Shown here piece after piece: positions 17,799-26,659 of a DNA stretch of 64,000 bases. The translations under genes were made by a program, and so were the position numbers. How positions within the stretch are numbered: the first letter of the stretch is position 1; each line of letters opens with the position of its first letter. The notes beneath the pieces are model-generated. The model saw nothing but the letters and a program-made list of their open reading frames with translations. It was not told where the DNA came from and did not search any database. Source of the stretch: Flavisolibacter ginsengisoli DSM 18119 (lineage in GTDB: Bacteria > Bacteroidota > Bacteroidia > Chitinophagales > Chitinophagaceae). The DNA is taken from contig NZ_FQUU01000003.1 in assembly GCF_900129295.1 (NCBI RefSeq), positions 62,001-126,000 of the forward strand. The letters are read 5' to 3'.

Positions 17799-18998
17799 AT
17801 GAGTCAAAAATTGTATAGTCCAATACTTTGTTTCATCCTGGCAATAAATTGCACATTATTGGTAAAAGCCCAGGATAAGAGAACCCAATATCCTTCCTTC
17901 TTGTCTAATTCCTATTTTAATGTCAACATAGGATATATTGATTATCCGTTTTCATCTGCTCAGTTAGAACAGGGTAACCAGGTTGAATCTATTGAAGTGC
18001 CTCACACTGCAGTAAGGGTTGTGCTCCTGGGGCATCAATTCAATAAATACTTATCTGCCCAGGTAAGTTATATGAGACCTGTGAAATATGTCGCCTATAA
18101 AAGCATCAATGGCGATAAACAGGATCACCACGTATGGATGCATTTTGGAACACTAAGTGCAAAAGGTCAATTGCCATTGGGAAAAAAGCTTGCAGTGTAT
18201 GGAGAAGCAGGCTTGGGAATTGTAACCCGGAAAGGTTTTATGATCAATGATAAGCCGGTTGTCAAAAATGCCAGTTATGGCACTGTCTTTCTTGGAGGTG
18301 GTTTGGAATTACACGCTAATCGCCGCTGGGATTTTTTATTGGGTACATCTTACCTGCCGGGCAGCATTAATGAAAATCAACCTCACACTATATATTATTC
18401 TGCCGGCTTCCGCTATAATATGCGTCCACTTTCTGAAGAGCGCGTCCGCCAGGCGCAGCAGGAAGGTTATACATTCCCGCATAATATGATTCAGGTAGGA
18501 ATTACTACCAATACATTGGGATATAATATCAATAATTTTACTTCTAAAACTATTCCTATCTTCTGGGGTGGAGGAATAGAAATTGAAAAAGGTGTCACAC
18601 TTCGATATCAAAGGAATATCTATCATACAGGAAAAGTATTTGCATTAAATGTTGGAACGAGTGCATCCTGGTTTAGAAGCAAGTTAAATAAAGATGAATT
18701 TTATACACTGGCGCTCTCGCCGATATTTCAATTCAATGTATTGCGAACCAAACCTGCCGACCTATATGTTTTTTATTCAGTAGCAGGTCCTAGTTATATT
18801 TCAAAACTAACAATTGATGGAAGCAAAACAGGAAGACACTTTACCTTCCAGGATTTTATGGGTATAGGATTGTTTACAGGAAAGAGCCGGCATATCAACG
18901 CTGAGGTGAACATTAACCATTATTCCAATGGAAATATATTTACAGAAAATGCAGGTGTCAAAATACCGTTGACGTTCACCCTGGGATATGCATTTTAA
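17799..18998 (+). CDS. Outer-membrane protein, tandem barrel with PagL-like (acyloxyacyl hydrolase) C-terminus
   Basis: This 399-residue protein has a signal peptide (about 1-24, ending LLVKAQ). The first barrel-like half spans about 30-210, with alternating strands ending in aromatic residues. The second half spans about 225-399 and ends INHYSNGNIFTENAGV near residue 372. That stretch resembles the PagL lipid A 3-O-deacylase motif: His374 and Ser376 match the catalytic pair. The catalytic acidic residue expected about 12 positions later is not obvious. PagL-type proteins are about 150-190 residues long, so this is about twice the usual size. Lipid A deacylase activity is therefore possible but not assured; the outer-membrane location is well supported. 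Confidence 0.7.
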   Translation: MSQKLYSPILCFILAINCTLLVKAQDKRTQYPSFLSNSYFNVNIGYIDYPFSSAQLEQGNQVESIEVPHTAVRVVLLGHQFNKYLSAQVSYMRPVKYVAYKSINGDKQDHHVWMHFGTLSAKGQLPLGKKLAVYGEAGLGIVTRKGFMINDKPVVKNASYGTVFLGGGLELHANRRWDFLLGTSYLPGSINENQPHTIYYSAGFRYNMRPLSEERVRQAQQEGYTFPHNMIQVGITTNTLGYNINNFTSKTIPIFWGGGIEIEKGVTLRYQRNIYHTGKVFALNVGTSASWFRSKLNKDEFYTLALSPIFQFNVLRTKPADLYVFYSVAGPSYISKLTIDGSKTGRHFTFQDFMGIGLFTGKSRHINAEVNINHYSNGNIFTENAGVKIPLTFTLGYAF

Positions 18999-19011
18999 TG
19001 AAGGATTGGTT

Positions 19012-20205
19012 CTAATTAGGCAGTGCATTTACTTTTTTATTCCGCTTCATAGTTCTGTAATAAGCAAGTGGGCTTGACAGCATACCTTTTAGTTCCTGGT
19101 ATGTATAACTTCTTGGAATTTTTTCAGGTGAGAGAAGGTTCTTTACATTCCATTTGTAAAACCATTCTTTTAGAAAGAAATAAATAATGTTAATTGGTGG
19201 TATGGATGAAGTTCTAAGGCAATGAATTAAATAACATCCGAAACTCCTGCCATTATCATACACTTGTTTTTTTAATTGTTCTTCTGTCCTACGATGAAAG
19301 TGCCATACCAGCATGCTGGGATCATAAATAAATAACGATCCCTTTGAGACGATCCTGTGAAACATTTCAACATCTCCTCCACCATGGCTAGGCGTTCCTA
19401 CATCAAGACCTGTATGAAATAAACCACATTTTGAAAAAACTTCTTTTCTGAAGGCCATATTAGCACCAATACCAAAGCTACTTGCCCAAAAAAGTTCTTG
19501 TTTAGTTATTCTTTCTTTATGTATAAAACGTCGCCTGAATCCATGTCCCATTCCTCCATATCCTGATTCAAATAATTCCTGTGCTTTTGTTTCCATTTCT
19601 GCAGGCGCAACATATCCACTGACACCCATCACATCCTTATTTGAAAAAATATTGTTTATAGATTGAAGCCAGAATTTGTCAACCTTCACGTCATCATCAG
19701 TAAAAGCAATAATTTCATTCGAAGCTTCCAGTATGCCACGATTCCTGGCCCAGTCAAGTCCTGGGCGTAACTCTCTGAAATATTTTACCGGGTAGTTTTT
19801 GCATAATTGAAGCGTTTCATCATTTGATGGAGCGTTGTCAATGATTAATATCTCATAGTTCACATAATCTAATGCCATAACGGAGGCAAGGCAATTGATC
19901 AACTGTGCAGTTCTATTCCTGGTGCAAATAACAATGCTAATACCTTGCTGAGGCCTCTGGTTTATATTTACACCATGAGGGGTTCTCAATAAAGCTGTAT
20001 GTATGATACTTGATGAAAGCTGTAGATTAATGGCGGATTCTATATCTGATGCGGTAATTTTTTCTTTTCCTTTCGATTTCAAATGAACCCATCCTATAAG
20101 TTCCCTATAAGAACGTATCAATATCCGGTACGATTCAAATTGATCATTTACAGTAAGATCAGTCCAGCCCTCCGACAATTCAATTTCCAATAGTTTGGTT
20201 GCCAT
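19012..20205 (-). CDS. GT2 glycosyltransferase with N-terminal accessory domain
   Basis: The protein has 397 residues. Residues 1-85 form an unrecognised small domain (LLEIELSEGWTDLTVND, then RELIGWVHLKSKGKEKIT). The GT-A catalytic domain follows from about 88: GISIVICTRNRTAQL, the metal-binding AFTDDDV, and a C-terminal GGGDVEMFHRI with the acidic base region and WHFHRRTEEQL. It transfers a sugar from an NDP-sugar in the cytoplasm and belongs to the locus at 19-26.5 kb. The same accessory domain occurs at the N-terminus of the enzyme at 23207-24385 and, as I align it, at the C-terminus of the one at 21965-23203. Specificity is unknown. Confidence 0.88.
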   Translation of the reverse strand: MATKLLEIELSEGWTDLTVNDQFESYRILIRSYRELIGWVHLKSKGKEKITASDIESAINLQLSSSIIHTALLRTPHGVNINQRPQQGISIVICTRNRTAQLINCLASVMALDYVNYEILIIDNAPSNDETLQLCKNYPVKYFRELRPGLDWARNRGILEASNEIIAFTDDDVKVDKFWLQSINNIFSNKDVMGVSGYVAPAEMETKAQELFESGYGGMGHGFRRRFIHKERITKQELFWASSFGIGANMAFRKEVFSKCGLFHTGLDVGTPSHGGGDVEMFHRIVSKGSLFIYDPSMLVWHFHRRTEEQLKKQVYDNGRSFGCYLIHCLRTSSIPPINIIYFFLKEWFYKWNVKNLLSPEKIPRSYTYQELKGMLSSPLAYYRTMKRNKKVNALPN

Positions 20206-20335
20206 TATATCAATAACTGTAGAAAAGGAAAAATTATGAAAACAATATAGTTGATAAATAAAACTATTTTAACTGGTAAAATTCAATTTTTCAAACTTTA
20301 TTTACAGGTAGAAAAATATAATCTTCAAACAACTA

Positions 20336-21289
20336 ATGAAAGAAACGATATTAATAACGGGAGGAACAGGATTTTTGGGTAAGCGCCTTGCTTTAAAACT
20401 GAAGGACAAGTATAGAGTTATACTCACCGGTAGAAATAATAAACAAAACCTGGCAGCTAAGAAGTTTACTGGTTGTGAAATGGCCCCAATGGATGTTTCA
20501 AACATTGAATCAGTTAGGGATGCTTTTCGGGAATATAAACCACAGGTGGTGATCCATGCGGCTGCAACTAAATTTGTTGACCTGGCAGAAAAATTTCCAA
20601 TGGAATGCGTGGATGTTAATGTTATAGGTTCACAGAATGTGGCCAGGGTTGCCATGGAAACCGGGGTTAAAAAGGTAATTGGAATATCCACCGACAAGGC
20701 CGCACCGCCGGTGCGCAATACTTACGGATTAAGTAAGGCATTAATGGAGCGAGTGTATTGTTCTTTAAATGGAAAGTCTGAAACAAAATTTACTTGCGTT
20801 CGTTATGGAAATGTAGCATGGTCCACAGGTTCTGTTTTCCCCATCTGGAAAAAAATGCTTGAAGAAACAGGAGTAATCGGTACCACAGGTCCTGAAATGC
20901 GGCGTTTTTTCTTTACTGTAGATGAAGCGGTAAACCTTGTTATAACGGCTTTAGATCATATGGAAGAAGTCCAGGGAAAAGTGCTATCAAGAAAAATGAA
21001 AGCAGCACAGATAGAAGAAATACTAAAGGTCTGGACCAGGGAGAAGGGTGGGAGGTATGAAAAAATTGAAGGGCGCCCTGGCGAAAGGGATGATGAATTT
21101 TTGATAGGCGACCTGGAATTACCATACACAGAGGAAGTAATTTATGATGGCATTCCTCACTACCTGATCTCTTTCAACGACAAAGTTTCCAGGCCGGTAG
21201 CTTTTGGATTGTCTTCAGCCAATACAGATAAATTATCCGAATCAGAAATACTGGCTATTATCAATAATCCGCCAATGGAAGAAGTATGA
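20336..21289 (+). CDS. NAD(P)-dependent sugar-nucleotide epimerase/dehydratase (FlaA1/CapD-like)
   Basis: The 317-residue protein is an extended SDR enzyme. It has the Rossmann motif ILITGGTGFLGKRLA (residues 4-18), VIHAAATKFVD, GISTDKAAPPVRNTYGLSKA with the Y-x3-K pair, and RYGNVAWSTGSVFPIWKKML. The STDKA and RYGNV stretches are typical of UDP-GlcNAc 4,6-dehydratases/5-epimerases, so it likely makes a deoxy- or keto-sugar nucleotide for the surface glycan. The 3' end overlaps the nucleotidyltransferase gene by 4 bases, forming a two-gene operon on the opposite strand to the GT2 genes. The exact reaction is not certain. Confidence 0.85.
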   Translation: MKETILITGGTGFLGKRLALKLKDKYRVILTGRNNKQNLAAKKFTGCEMAPMDVSNIESVRDAFREYKPQVVIHAAATKFVDLAEKFPMECVDVNVIGSQNVARVAMETGVKKVIGISTDKAAPPVRNTYGLSKALMERVYCSLNGKSETKFTCVRYGNVAWSTGSVFPIWKKMLEETGVIGTTGPEMRRFFFTVDEAVNLVITALDHMEEVQGKVLSRKMKAAQIEEILKVWTREKGGRYEKIEGRPGERDDEFLIGDLELPYTEEVIYDGIPHYLISFNDKVSRPVAFGLSSANTDKLSESEILAIINNPPMEEV

Positions 21290-21951
21290 GCCCAATGATT
21301 AATTATGCCATAATTATGGCTGCCGGAAGGGGGATGCGCCTGATGCCTTTAACGGATATTGTTCCCAAGGCAATGGTACCTTATAATGGTAGTACACTCA
21401 TCGCTATAGGCATCGATAAGATCAGGCAGCATATTCCCAATATTTATATCACTGTTGGTTATAAGGGTGCTATGCTGGCCAAACATGTGATCGAACATAA
21501 TGTAACCGGCATTTTAAATACAGAAGGCCATGATAATGCCTGGTGGATCTTTAATACCCTTTTAAAGCATCTTGATGAGCCCATATTTGTGTTGACCTGC
21601 GATAATGTCACTGACCTGGATTTTGAAACATTATCACAGGAATACTTTTCTTTTAACAGCCCTGCATGTATGGTGGTTCCGGTGAAGCCAGTTGAAGGCC
21701 TTGAAGGGGATTATATTTTTCACGAGAACAATGTGGTAAAGAAATTATCAAGACATGAAAAATCAGATACCTATTGTTCGGGTATACAGGTTCTAAACCC
21801 CTGTAAAATAAATAGGCTGGTTCCCCCCGTTGAAAATTTTTATGACTTATGGAGTAGCCTTATAGCTAAGAATGAGTTGTACTGTAGTTATACGCTTCCT
21901 TCAAAATGGTTCGCTGTGGATACAGTGGAACAGCTACAGCGTTTAAAATAA
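21286..21951 (+). CDS. Sugar-phosphate nucleotidyltransferase
   Basis: The 221-residue protein is a single nucleotidyltransferase domain. It starts with the NTP-binding loop IIMAAGRGMRLMPLTDIVPK followed by AMVPYNG, and has LTCDNVTDLDF with the metal-binding Asp and WFAVDTVEQLQRL at the end. Such enzymes activate a sugar-1-phosphate (or phosphocholine-like group) as an NDP or CMP derivative. It overlaps the epimerase gene by 4 bases, so the pair probably makes one activated precursor for the adjacent glycosyltransferases. The substrate cannot be told. Confidence 0.85.
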   Translation: MSPMINYAIIMAAGRGMRLMPLTDIVPKAMVPYNGSTLIAIGIDKIRQHIPNIYITVGYKGAMLAKHVIEHNVTGILNTEGHDNAWWIFNTLLKHLDEPIFVLTCDNVTDLDFETLSQEYFSFNSPACMVVPVKPVEGLEGDYIFHENNVVKKLSRHEKSDTYCSGIQVLNPCKINRLVPPVENFYDLWSSLIAKNELYCSYTLPSKWFAVDTVEQLQRLK

Positions 21952-21964
21952 AACACTTGTATCA

Positions 21965-23203
21965 CTAGTTCTGCTCTTTTAATTTTTCTAATGACAAAGC
22001 TTTGATCAGTGGCTTGGATAATTCCTTAGCAAGCATTCTTCGAAGGTGTGCACCTTTTATAGGTTCAGCTCCTCCTTTAAATGGTATCTCCCCTATAACC
22101 TGGCTATTTAATTTAACCCGTATACTTTCAGTCCTTTTATCATCAAGAATTCTTTCTGCAGCGCATAGTCCCATTTGCAGGTCTATTTCCAATGTGTCGC
22201 TTTTAACTTTTCCGGGATAATGATTCAGGTAAGACCTTAAGTTTTCTTTTGTTCCCAATTCATCCAAAAGTCCCCGGTAATACCAATAGGTATGCAGTTT
22301 ATAACTCAACTTTTCCCAACGATACCGCATTTTTATCCTTTCCAGTATTAGCAGCTCATTTTCAAGAAATTTGCTTATTCTATCTGTAATCATTGGCCAC
22401 TTTATAAGGAAAAACGCTGTTTTTGATTGAAGAAAATCATATCCTTTTGCTGTATACTCCTTTTGCAATTCATTTTGAATGCCCGGATGTAACCGCCATA
22501 ATTTTACATCAGTACGTCCTTCCTCTCGTTTTCTTCTTAAAGAACGAATTAAATTAGTTACCTCATCACAATGATAGCCCCAGGCATCTTTAGAAAATTT
22601 AAATTCAGCACCCAATTGCAATAACCTCATCCCCAGTTCATAATCGTCTCTGCAGGTAAACGTGGTAATGAAACCCTGGGCTTGCCTGAATAAAGTGGAG
22701 GATATTGAAAAATTACCACTCAACAGGTCTTCATAACTGAACCTGTAACCCCTGACCCGCATTTGATAAAATTTCTTTTCCCACCAGGCTCTTAAATTCA
22801 AACGGAAGAAATCCGGATTATCAGGCATGGTCAATGGTAAGTAACCCATTACTACCGACATAGGATTACTATGAGCAGATATATGTGCTTCAACAAGAGA
22901 AGTGGAAGGGTCTACATCATCATCCAGAAAAATAAAGATATTGCCAGAGGCCAGTGCTGCACCCTTATTCCTTGGAACCGCAGGACCAGCCCCATTGGTT
23001 TCGGCATATTGAAAATGATACGGTGCCTTGTATTGTTTCAGAATTTCAAAGGTATTGTCGCTGCAACTGTTGGCAACTACTATCACTTCCATTTGTGATA
23101 ATGGAAAAGTTTGTTCACCCAGCTTATTAAGCAATCTTAATATAGATCCTGACCGGTTATGAGTAGGTATAATGACACTTACATGTATGGATTCATTTGT
23201 CAT
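21965..23203 (-). CDS. GT2 glycosyltransferase with C-terminal accessory domain
   Basis: The 412-residue protein starts with the GT-A domain: VSVIIPTHNRSGSI (residue 9), NKGAALASGN and FIFLDDDVDPS with the metal-binding acidic triplet. The last 80 residues (about 333-412: TLEIDLQMGLCAAERILDD, then VIGEIPFKGG) resemble the N-terminal domain of the two neighbouring GT2 enzymes, here moved to the C-terminus. Residues between about 200 and 330 are helical and charged. It ends 3 bases before the start-side gene at 23207 and is co-transcribed with it. Substrate unknown. Confidence 0.87.
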   Translation of the reverse strand: MTNESIHVSVIIPTHNRSGSILRLLNKLGEQTFPLSQMEVIVVANSCSDNTFEILKQYKAPYHFQYAETNGAGPAVPRNKGAALASGNIFIFLDDDVDPSTSLVEAHISAHSNPMSVVMGYLPLTMPDNPDFFRLNLRAWWEKKFYQMRVRGYRFSYEDLLSGNFSISSTLFRQAQGFITTFTCRDDYELGMRLLQLGAEFKFSKDAWGYHCDEVTNLIRSLRRKREEGRTDVKLWRLHPGIQNELQKEYTAKGYDFLQSKTAFFLIKWPMITDRISKFLENELLILERIKMRYRWEKLSYKLHTYWYYRGLLDELGTKENLRSYLNHYPGKVKSDTLEIDLQMGLCAAERILDDKRTESIRVKLNSQVIGEIPFKGGAEPIKGAHLRRMLAKELSKPLIKALSLEKLKEQN

Positions 23204-23206
23204 TTC

Positions 23207-24385
23207 TTACACCTTATTTTTTTCTTTGTCAGATTTGAAATATTTCCATGGGCCTAATACACAACCTTCAATCTCTGCCAATAAAATGTGAAGTGGGTGA
23301 CTGCCAGGCCGTTTTAACATAGATCTCCAAAGATTGGGCAACTGCATGTGTATGAACCATGCATAGGGCATTTTCAATATGCCCCATTCTTTTTCTTTAA
23401 CCAGCAACCTTGTCCAGAAGGCATACACTCCAATACCATATCCACGGATAGCCTTCCGGGTTTCTTTCATAGTACGCCTGTGGCGATGCCAGCTCAGTGC
23501 TTCCGGCTCGTAAATGATTTGGTAGCCCTTTATAAGGATCCTTGCAAAATATTCATGGTCACCACCTGACTCTGTAGGGGTTCCTGCATCCAAGGCCTCA
23601 TCAAAATAACCTACAGCTTGCAATACCGATTTGCGAAAGGCCATATTGGCACCAGCCCCAATTTGCCCTGTTTGTAACGGGTTATGAGAGTTATGTGTAT
23701 ACTTTTTTCTTTTGAATCCCTTGCCAAATGGAGAATACCGCTCAAAGATTTCCTGTGCTTCAGTTTCCAGTTCCAGGGGCATTGTCATTCCTGTCACACA
23801 CATTACAAGTGGTGTATTGAAATTTTTAATAAGTGCTCTTAACCACATTGCATCTGGCACGGCATCATCATCTGTAAAAGCCAAGATTTCATTCCTAGCT
23901 TCCATAATGGCCCTGTTGCGGGCAATATCCAGGCCTGCTCTTGGCTCAAGTACATACCTTACAGTGGGGTAGGAGCCCACTAATATTTTTGTATCATCAT
24001 TAGATGGCGCGTTATCAATAACAAGGATCTCTTGTCCGTCATCAGGCAATTGCATCAAAGATTCAAGGCATCTTTTCAGATCTTCAGTTCTGTTCCTTGT
24101 ACAAATGGCCACAGTAGCCTTAGGAGGCACAAAGTCCACAAGGTCTGTCTTACTCCATTGCAGGTAATCATGCAGAAAGACCTTTTTTACAATTGCTTCT
24201 GCACTTGTTAGCATTTGCTCTGCATACTCCTCTGTTTTCAGGCATCCATTAGTTACAGGGAGCGTGATCTTTCCAACAGGCTTCCCTTTATAGCGCATTA
24301 ATATAAAAGCATGGGTATAATGATCCTTTACAGTAATTACCGGCGGTAGGTTTGTAAGTTCAAGGTCTAGTACAGCAGTTGGCAT
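23207..24385 (-). CDS. GT2 glycosyltransferase with N-terminal accessory domain
   Basis: The 392-residue protein has the small domain at about 1-80 (AVLDLELTNLPPVITVKD, then GKPVGKITLPVTNG). The GT-A domain follows from about 108: ATVAICTRNRTEDLKRCLES, LAFTDDDAVPD, then GGDHEYFARIL and WHRHRRTMKETRKAIRGYG. It is clearly a paralogue of the gene at 19012-20205. It lies downstream of the ABC exporter genes on the same strand with a 27-base gap, so exporter and transferases likely form one operon. Substrate unknown. Confidence 0.88.
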   Translation of the reverse strand: MPTAVLDLELTNLPPVITVKDHYTHAFILMRYKGKPVGKITLPVTNGCLKTEEYAEQMLTSAEAIVKKVFLHDYLQWSKTDLVDFVPPKATVAICTRNRTEDLKRCLESLMQLPDDGQEILVIDNAPSNDDTKILVGSYPTVRYVLEPRAGLDIARNRAIMEARNEILAFTDDDAVPDAMWLRALIKNFNTPLVMCVTGMTMPLELETEAQEIFERYSPFGKGFKRKKYTHNSHNPLQTGQIGAGANMAFRKSVLQAVGYFDEALDAGTPTESGGDHEYFARILIKGYQIIYEPEALSWHRHRRTMKETRKAIRGYGIGVYAFWTRLLVKEKEWGILKMPYAWFIHMQLPNLWRSMLKRPGSHPLHILLAEIEGCVLGPWKYFKSDKEKNKV

Positions 24386-24412
24386 TGAAAGGTAATTACA
24401 GAAAAAATAGTA

Positions 24413-25687
24413 TTAATCTAAGTTCACTTTTTTGAAAAATGAGGTATCTATTTGTGGACGGATAATACCGGGCCATAAACCAAAATAGCTCATGCCTTCC
24501 CTCATGTCTTCTACATCAAAACTTATACAATTGGTGAAAGCATACAAGTGAGTAGAATGGTTCTTAACTACAGTAAGTCCAATAATATAATTATTATTAT
24601 TCAGCAGGTTCCCGGGTATTATGCTTCTCAGTCCAAGTACAGCCTTTTCTGCTTTTACTGATGGCGAACCAAGATCAAAAATGCATTCTCCGGCATTGGT
24701 TAGCAACCGAACATTGATGTTCATATCAAATCCTTCCTGTAAACACCAGAACTCAACATCCAACTGAATGGGTGTTTCCACAGTAATCATATCATTCTTT
24801 ACACTGCCTATCGGTTTCACTTCTATACTCTTCATACGAATGAAGTGATTGCCCGGGGCTGTTTCAGGTTCATCCCAACTTTGACCGGTCCTGAACTGCT
24901 TTGAATTCCCTATATAGGACGCTACCACATCCCTTGCATTACCCATCATTTTCATTCTGCCAGCATTGAGCCACAGCGCTGTTGTGCAAAGATTTGTTAC
25001 CGCCTGCATATTGTGGCTTACAAAGAGTATGGTCCTGCCTTTTGTATGAGACACTTCCTGCATTTTGCCCATGCATTTTTTCTGAAAGTCTGCATCACCA
25101 ACGGCCAGTACCTCGTCTACTATCAATATGTCTGGTTCTAAGTGCGCTGCCACGGCAAAGGCTAACCGCACATACATGCCTGATGAATATCTTTTAACAG
25201 GGGTATCAATAAATTTCTCAATGCCTGAGAAAGCTACGATCTCATCAAACTTGCTGCGGATCTCTTCTTTGTTCATCCCTAATATATAGCCGCTGTTATA
25301 GATGTTTTCCCTACCGGATAGTTCACTATGAAAACCGGTGCCTACCTCCAGTATAGAATTTACCTTTCCCTTTCCCCTCACTAACCCTTTACTTGGTTGT
25401 ACAATACGTGAAATGATCTTTAAGAGAGTCGACTTTCCTGACCCATTGCTGCCAATGATGCCTAAGGCTTCTCCCTGGTTCACTTTAAAGTTGATATCTC
25501 TGAGCGCCCATATCAGTTCATTGTTCATTTCAGCTTCTTCATCCTTCTGCTGGAAAAACGGGTCTTCCTTTTTTAAGATATTCTTATTCCACCAGTATTG
25601 CAGGTCCTGGCGCAGCGATCCTGTTCCTATGGCCCCCAGCTTATATACCTTGGCTAAATGCTCAACTTCTAATACTACTTCGGCCAT
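24413..25687 (-). CDS. Polysaccharide ABC exporter ATPase (Wzt/TagH type) with C-terminal domain
   Basis: The 424-residue protein has a nucleotide-binding domain with Walker A GSNGSGKST, signature YSSGMYVRLAFA and Walker B DILIVDEVLAVGD. An extension of about 160 residues (about 265-424) is rich in beta strands and corresponds in position to the carbohydrate-recognition domain of Wzt exporters. Wzt couples ATP hydrolysis to export of a lipid-linked glycan, the C-terminal domain reading the chain end. The permease gene lies 5 bases upstream. Glycan specificity is not predictable from this. Confidence 0.92.
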   Translation of the reverse strand: MAEVVLEVEHLAKVYKLGAIGTGSLRQDLQYWWNKNILKKEDPFFQQKDEEAEMNNELIWALRDINFKVNQGEALGIIGSNGSGKSTLLKIISRIVQPSKGLVRGKGKVNSILEVGTGFHSELSGRENIYNSGYILGMNKEEIRSKFDEIVAFSGIEKFIDTPVKRYSSGMYVRLAFAVAAHLEPDILIVDEVLAVGDADFQKKCMGKMQEVSHTKGRTILFVSHNMQAVTNLCTTALWLNAGRMKMMGNARDVVASYIGNSKQFRTGQSWDEPETAPGNHFIRMKSIEVKPIGSVKNDMITVETPIQLDVEFWCLQEGFDMNINVRLLTNAGECIFDLGSPSVKAEKAVLGLRSIIPGNLLNNNNYIIGLTVVKNHSTHLYAFTNCISFDVEDMREGMSYFGLWPGIIRPQIDTSFFKKVNLD

Positions 25688-25692
25688 AATAA

Positions 25693-26547
25693 TTAAACTA
25701 CATCAATAAGTTTACTTCCTTGTTTGGTAAATAGATACAACGATCCGAATAGGGTAAGCACAATGAACAATATACAATATAATAATTGCAGCGGCGCTAC
25801 TGTACCCTGGCCTAATAACCCCAACCTGAATAATTCAAATAATGGTGTCAAAGGGTTAATGTTGACAACCCAGCGCAACTTTTCCTGCACAGCAGACAGA
25901 GGATAAATAACAGGTGTAACAAACATCAATAGCCTTATACCCACATACACAAGATTTGAAATGTCCCTATATTTTGCAGTAAGCACTGAGAAAAATAATC
26001 CCAACGTAAAACTGATCACTCCAGTTAAAATAATTGCCAGTGGAACTAACAACAGGTTAGGGCTTAGAGGAACATGAAAATCCTTAAAAATTATATAGTA
26101 CCCGATCATCAATACCAATAGTATCAATTGCACCAATAACCGGAAAAAATGAGTGAAAAGCACAGATAGAGGCATGATGATGCGGGGAAAATAGACCTTG
26201 CTGAAAATTTGAATATTATCCCTGAATGTATTGGAAGTGCCTACAAAACTATCATTGAAAAAGTTCCAGAGTACAATACCGGAAAAATAGAACAATACAG
26301 GTGGCAGGTTTTCACCTGTGGGAATTCCTATTAGCTTGCCAAACACCAGTACATAGGTCACTAATGTTAGTAAGGGTTGAAATAAGATCCATACAGGCCC
26401 TAAAATGGTTTGTTGATAGTTGAGCAAAAATTCTCTTCTCACCAGGCTGCCAAGCAAATGCCTGTAGGACAATATGTCCCGGACACCCCACTTGAATTTT
26501 GGCCGGGATTGTATTTCCCAATCCCATTTTTGCTCTTGATGCAGCAT
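25693..26547 (-). CDS. Polysaccharide ABC exporter permease (Wzm type)
   Basis: The 284-residue protein is of the ABC-2 type, with six hydrophobic segments. After a cytoplasmic N-terminus (DILSYRHLLGSLVRREFL) comes YQQTILGPVWILFQPLLTLV, typical of Wzm/TagG permeases, and VTPVIYPLSAV followed by NPLTPLFELFRLGLLG. It forms the membrane channel for the Wzt ATPase encoded immediately downstream. As first gene of the leftward run it probably carries the operon promoter in the 112-base gap upstream. Confidence 0.92.
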   Translation of the reverse strand: MLHQEQKWDWEIQSRPKFKWGVRDILSYRHLLGSLVRREFLLNYQQTILGPVWILFQPLLTLVTYVLVFGKLIGIPTGENLPPVLFYFSGIVLWNFFNDSFVGTSNTFRDNIQIFSKVYFPRIIMPLSVLFTHFFRLLVQLILLVLMIGYYIIFKDFHVPLSPNLLLVPLAIILTGVISFTLGLFFSVLTAKYRDISNLVYVGIRLLMFVTPVIYPLSAVQEKLRWVVNINPLTPLFELFRLGLLGQGTVAPLQLLYCILFIVLTLFGSLYLFTKQGSKLIDVV

Positions 26548-26659
26548 GATTGATCAATAATTAATTGTTACCTGAAAAGCTTAAAGATAGAACAGCCCCC
26601 CGAAATGTAAAATAGAGGAACTTTCGTTTAATAATGATGACAGGTATAAATTGGTGAAC

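Noticed and set aside
25338-25709. 123-codon ORF on the plus strand
   Set aside because: Antisense to the Wzt ATPase including its Walker A region; no independent support.
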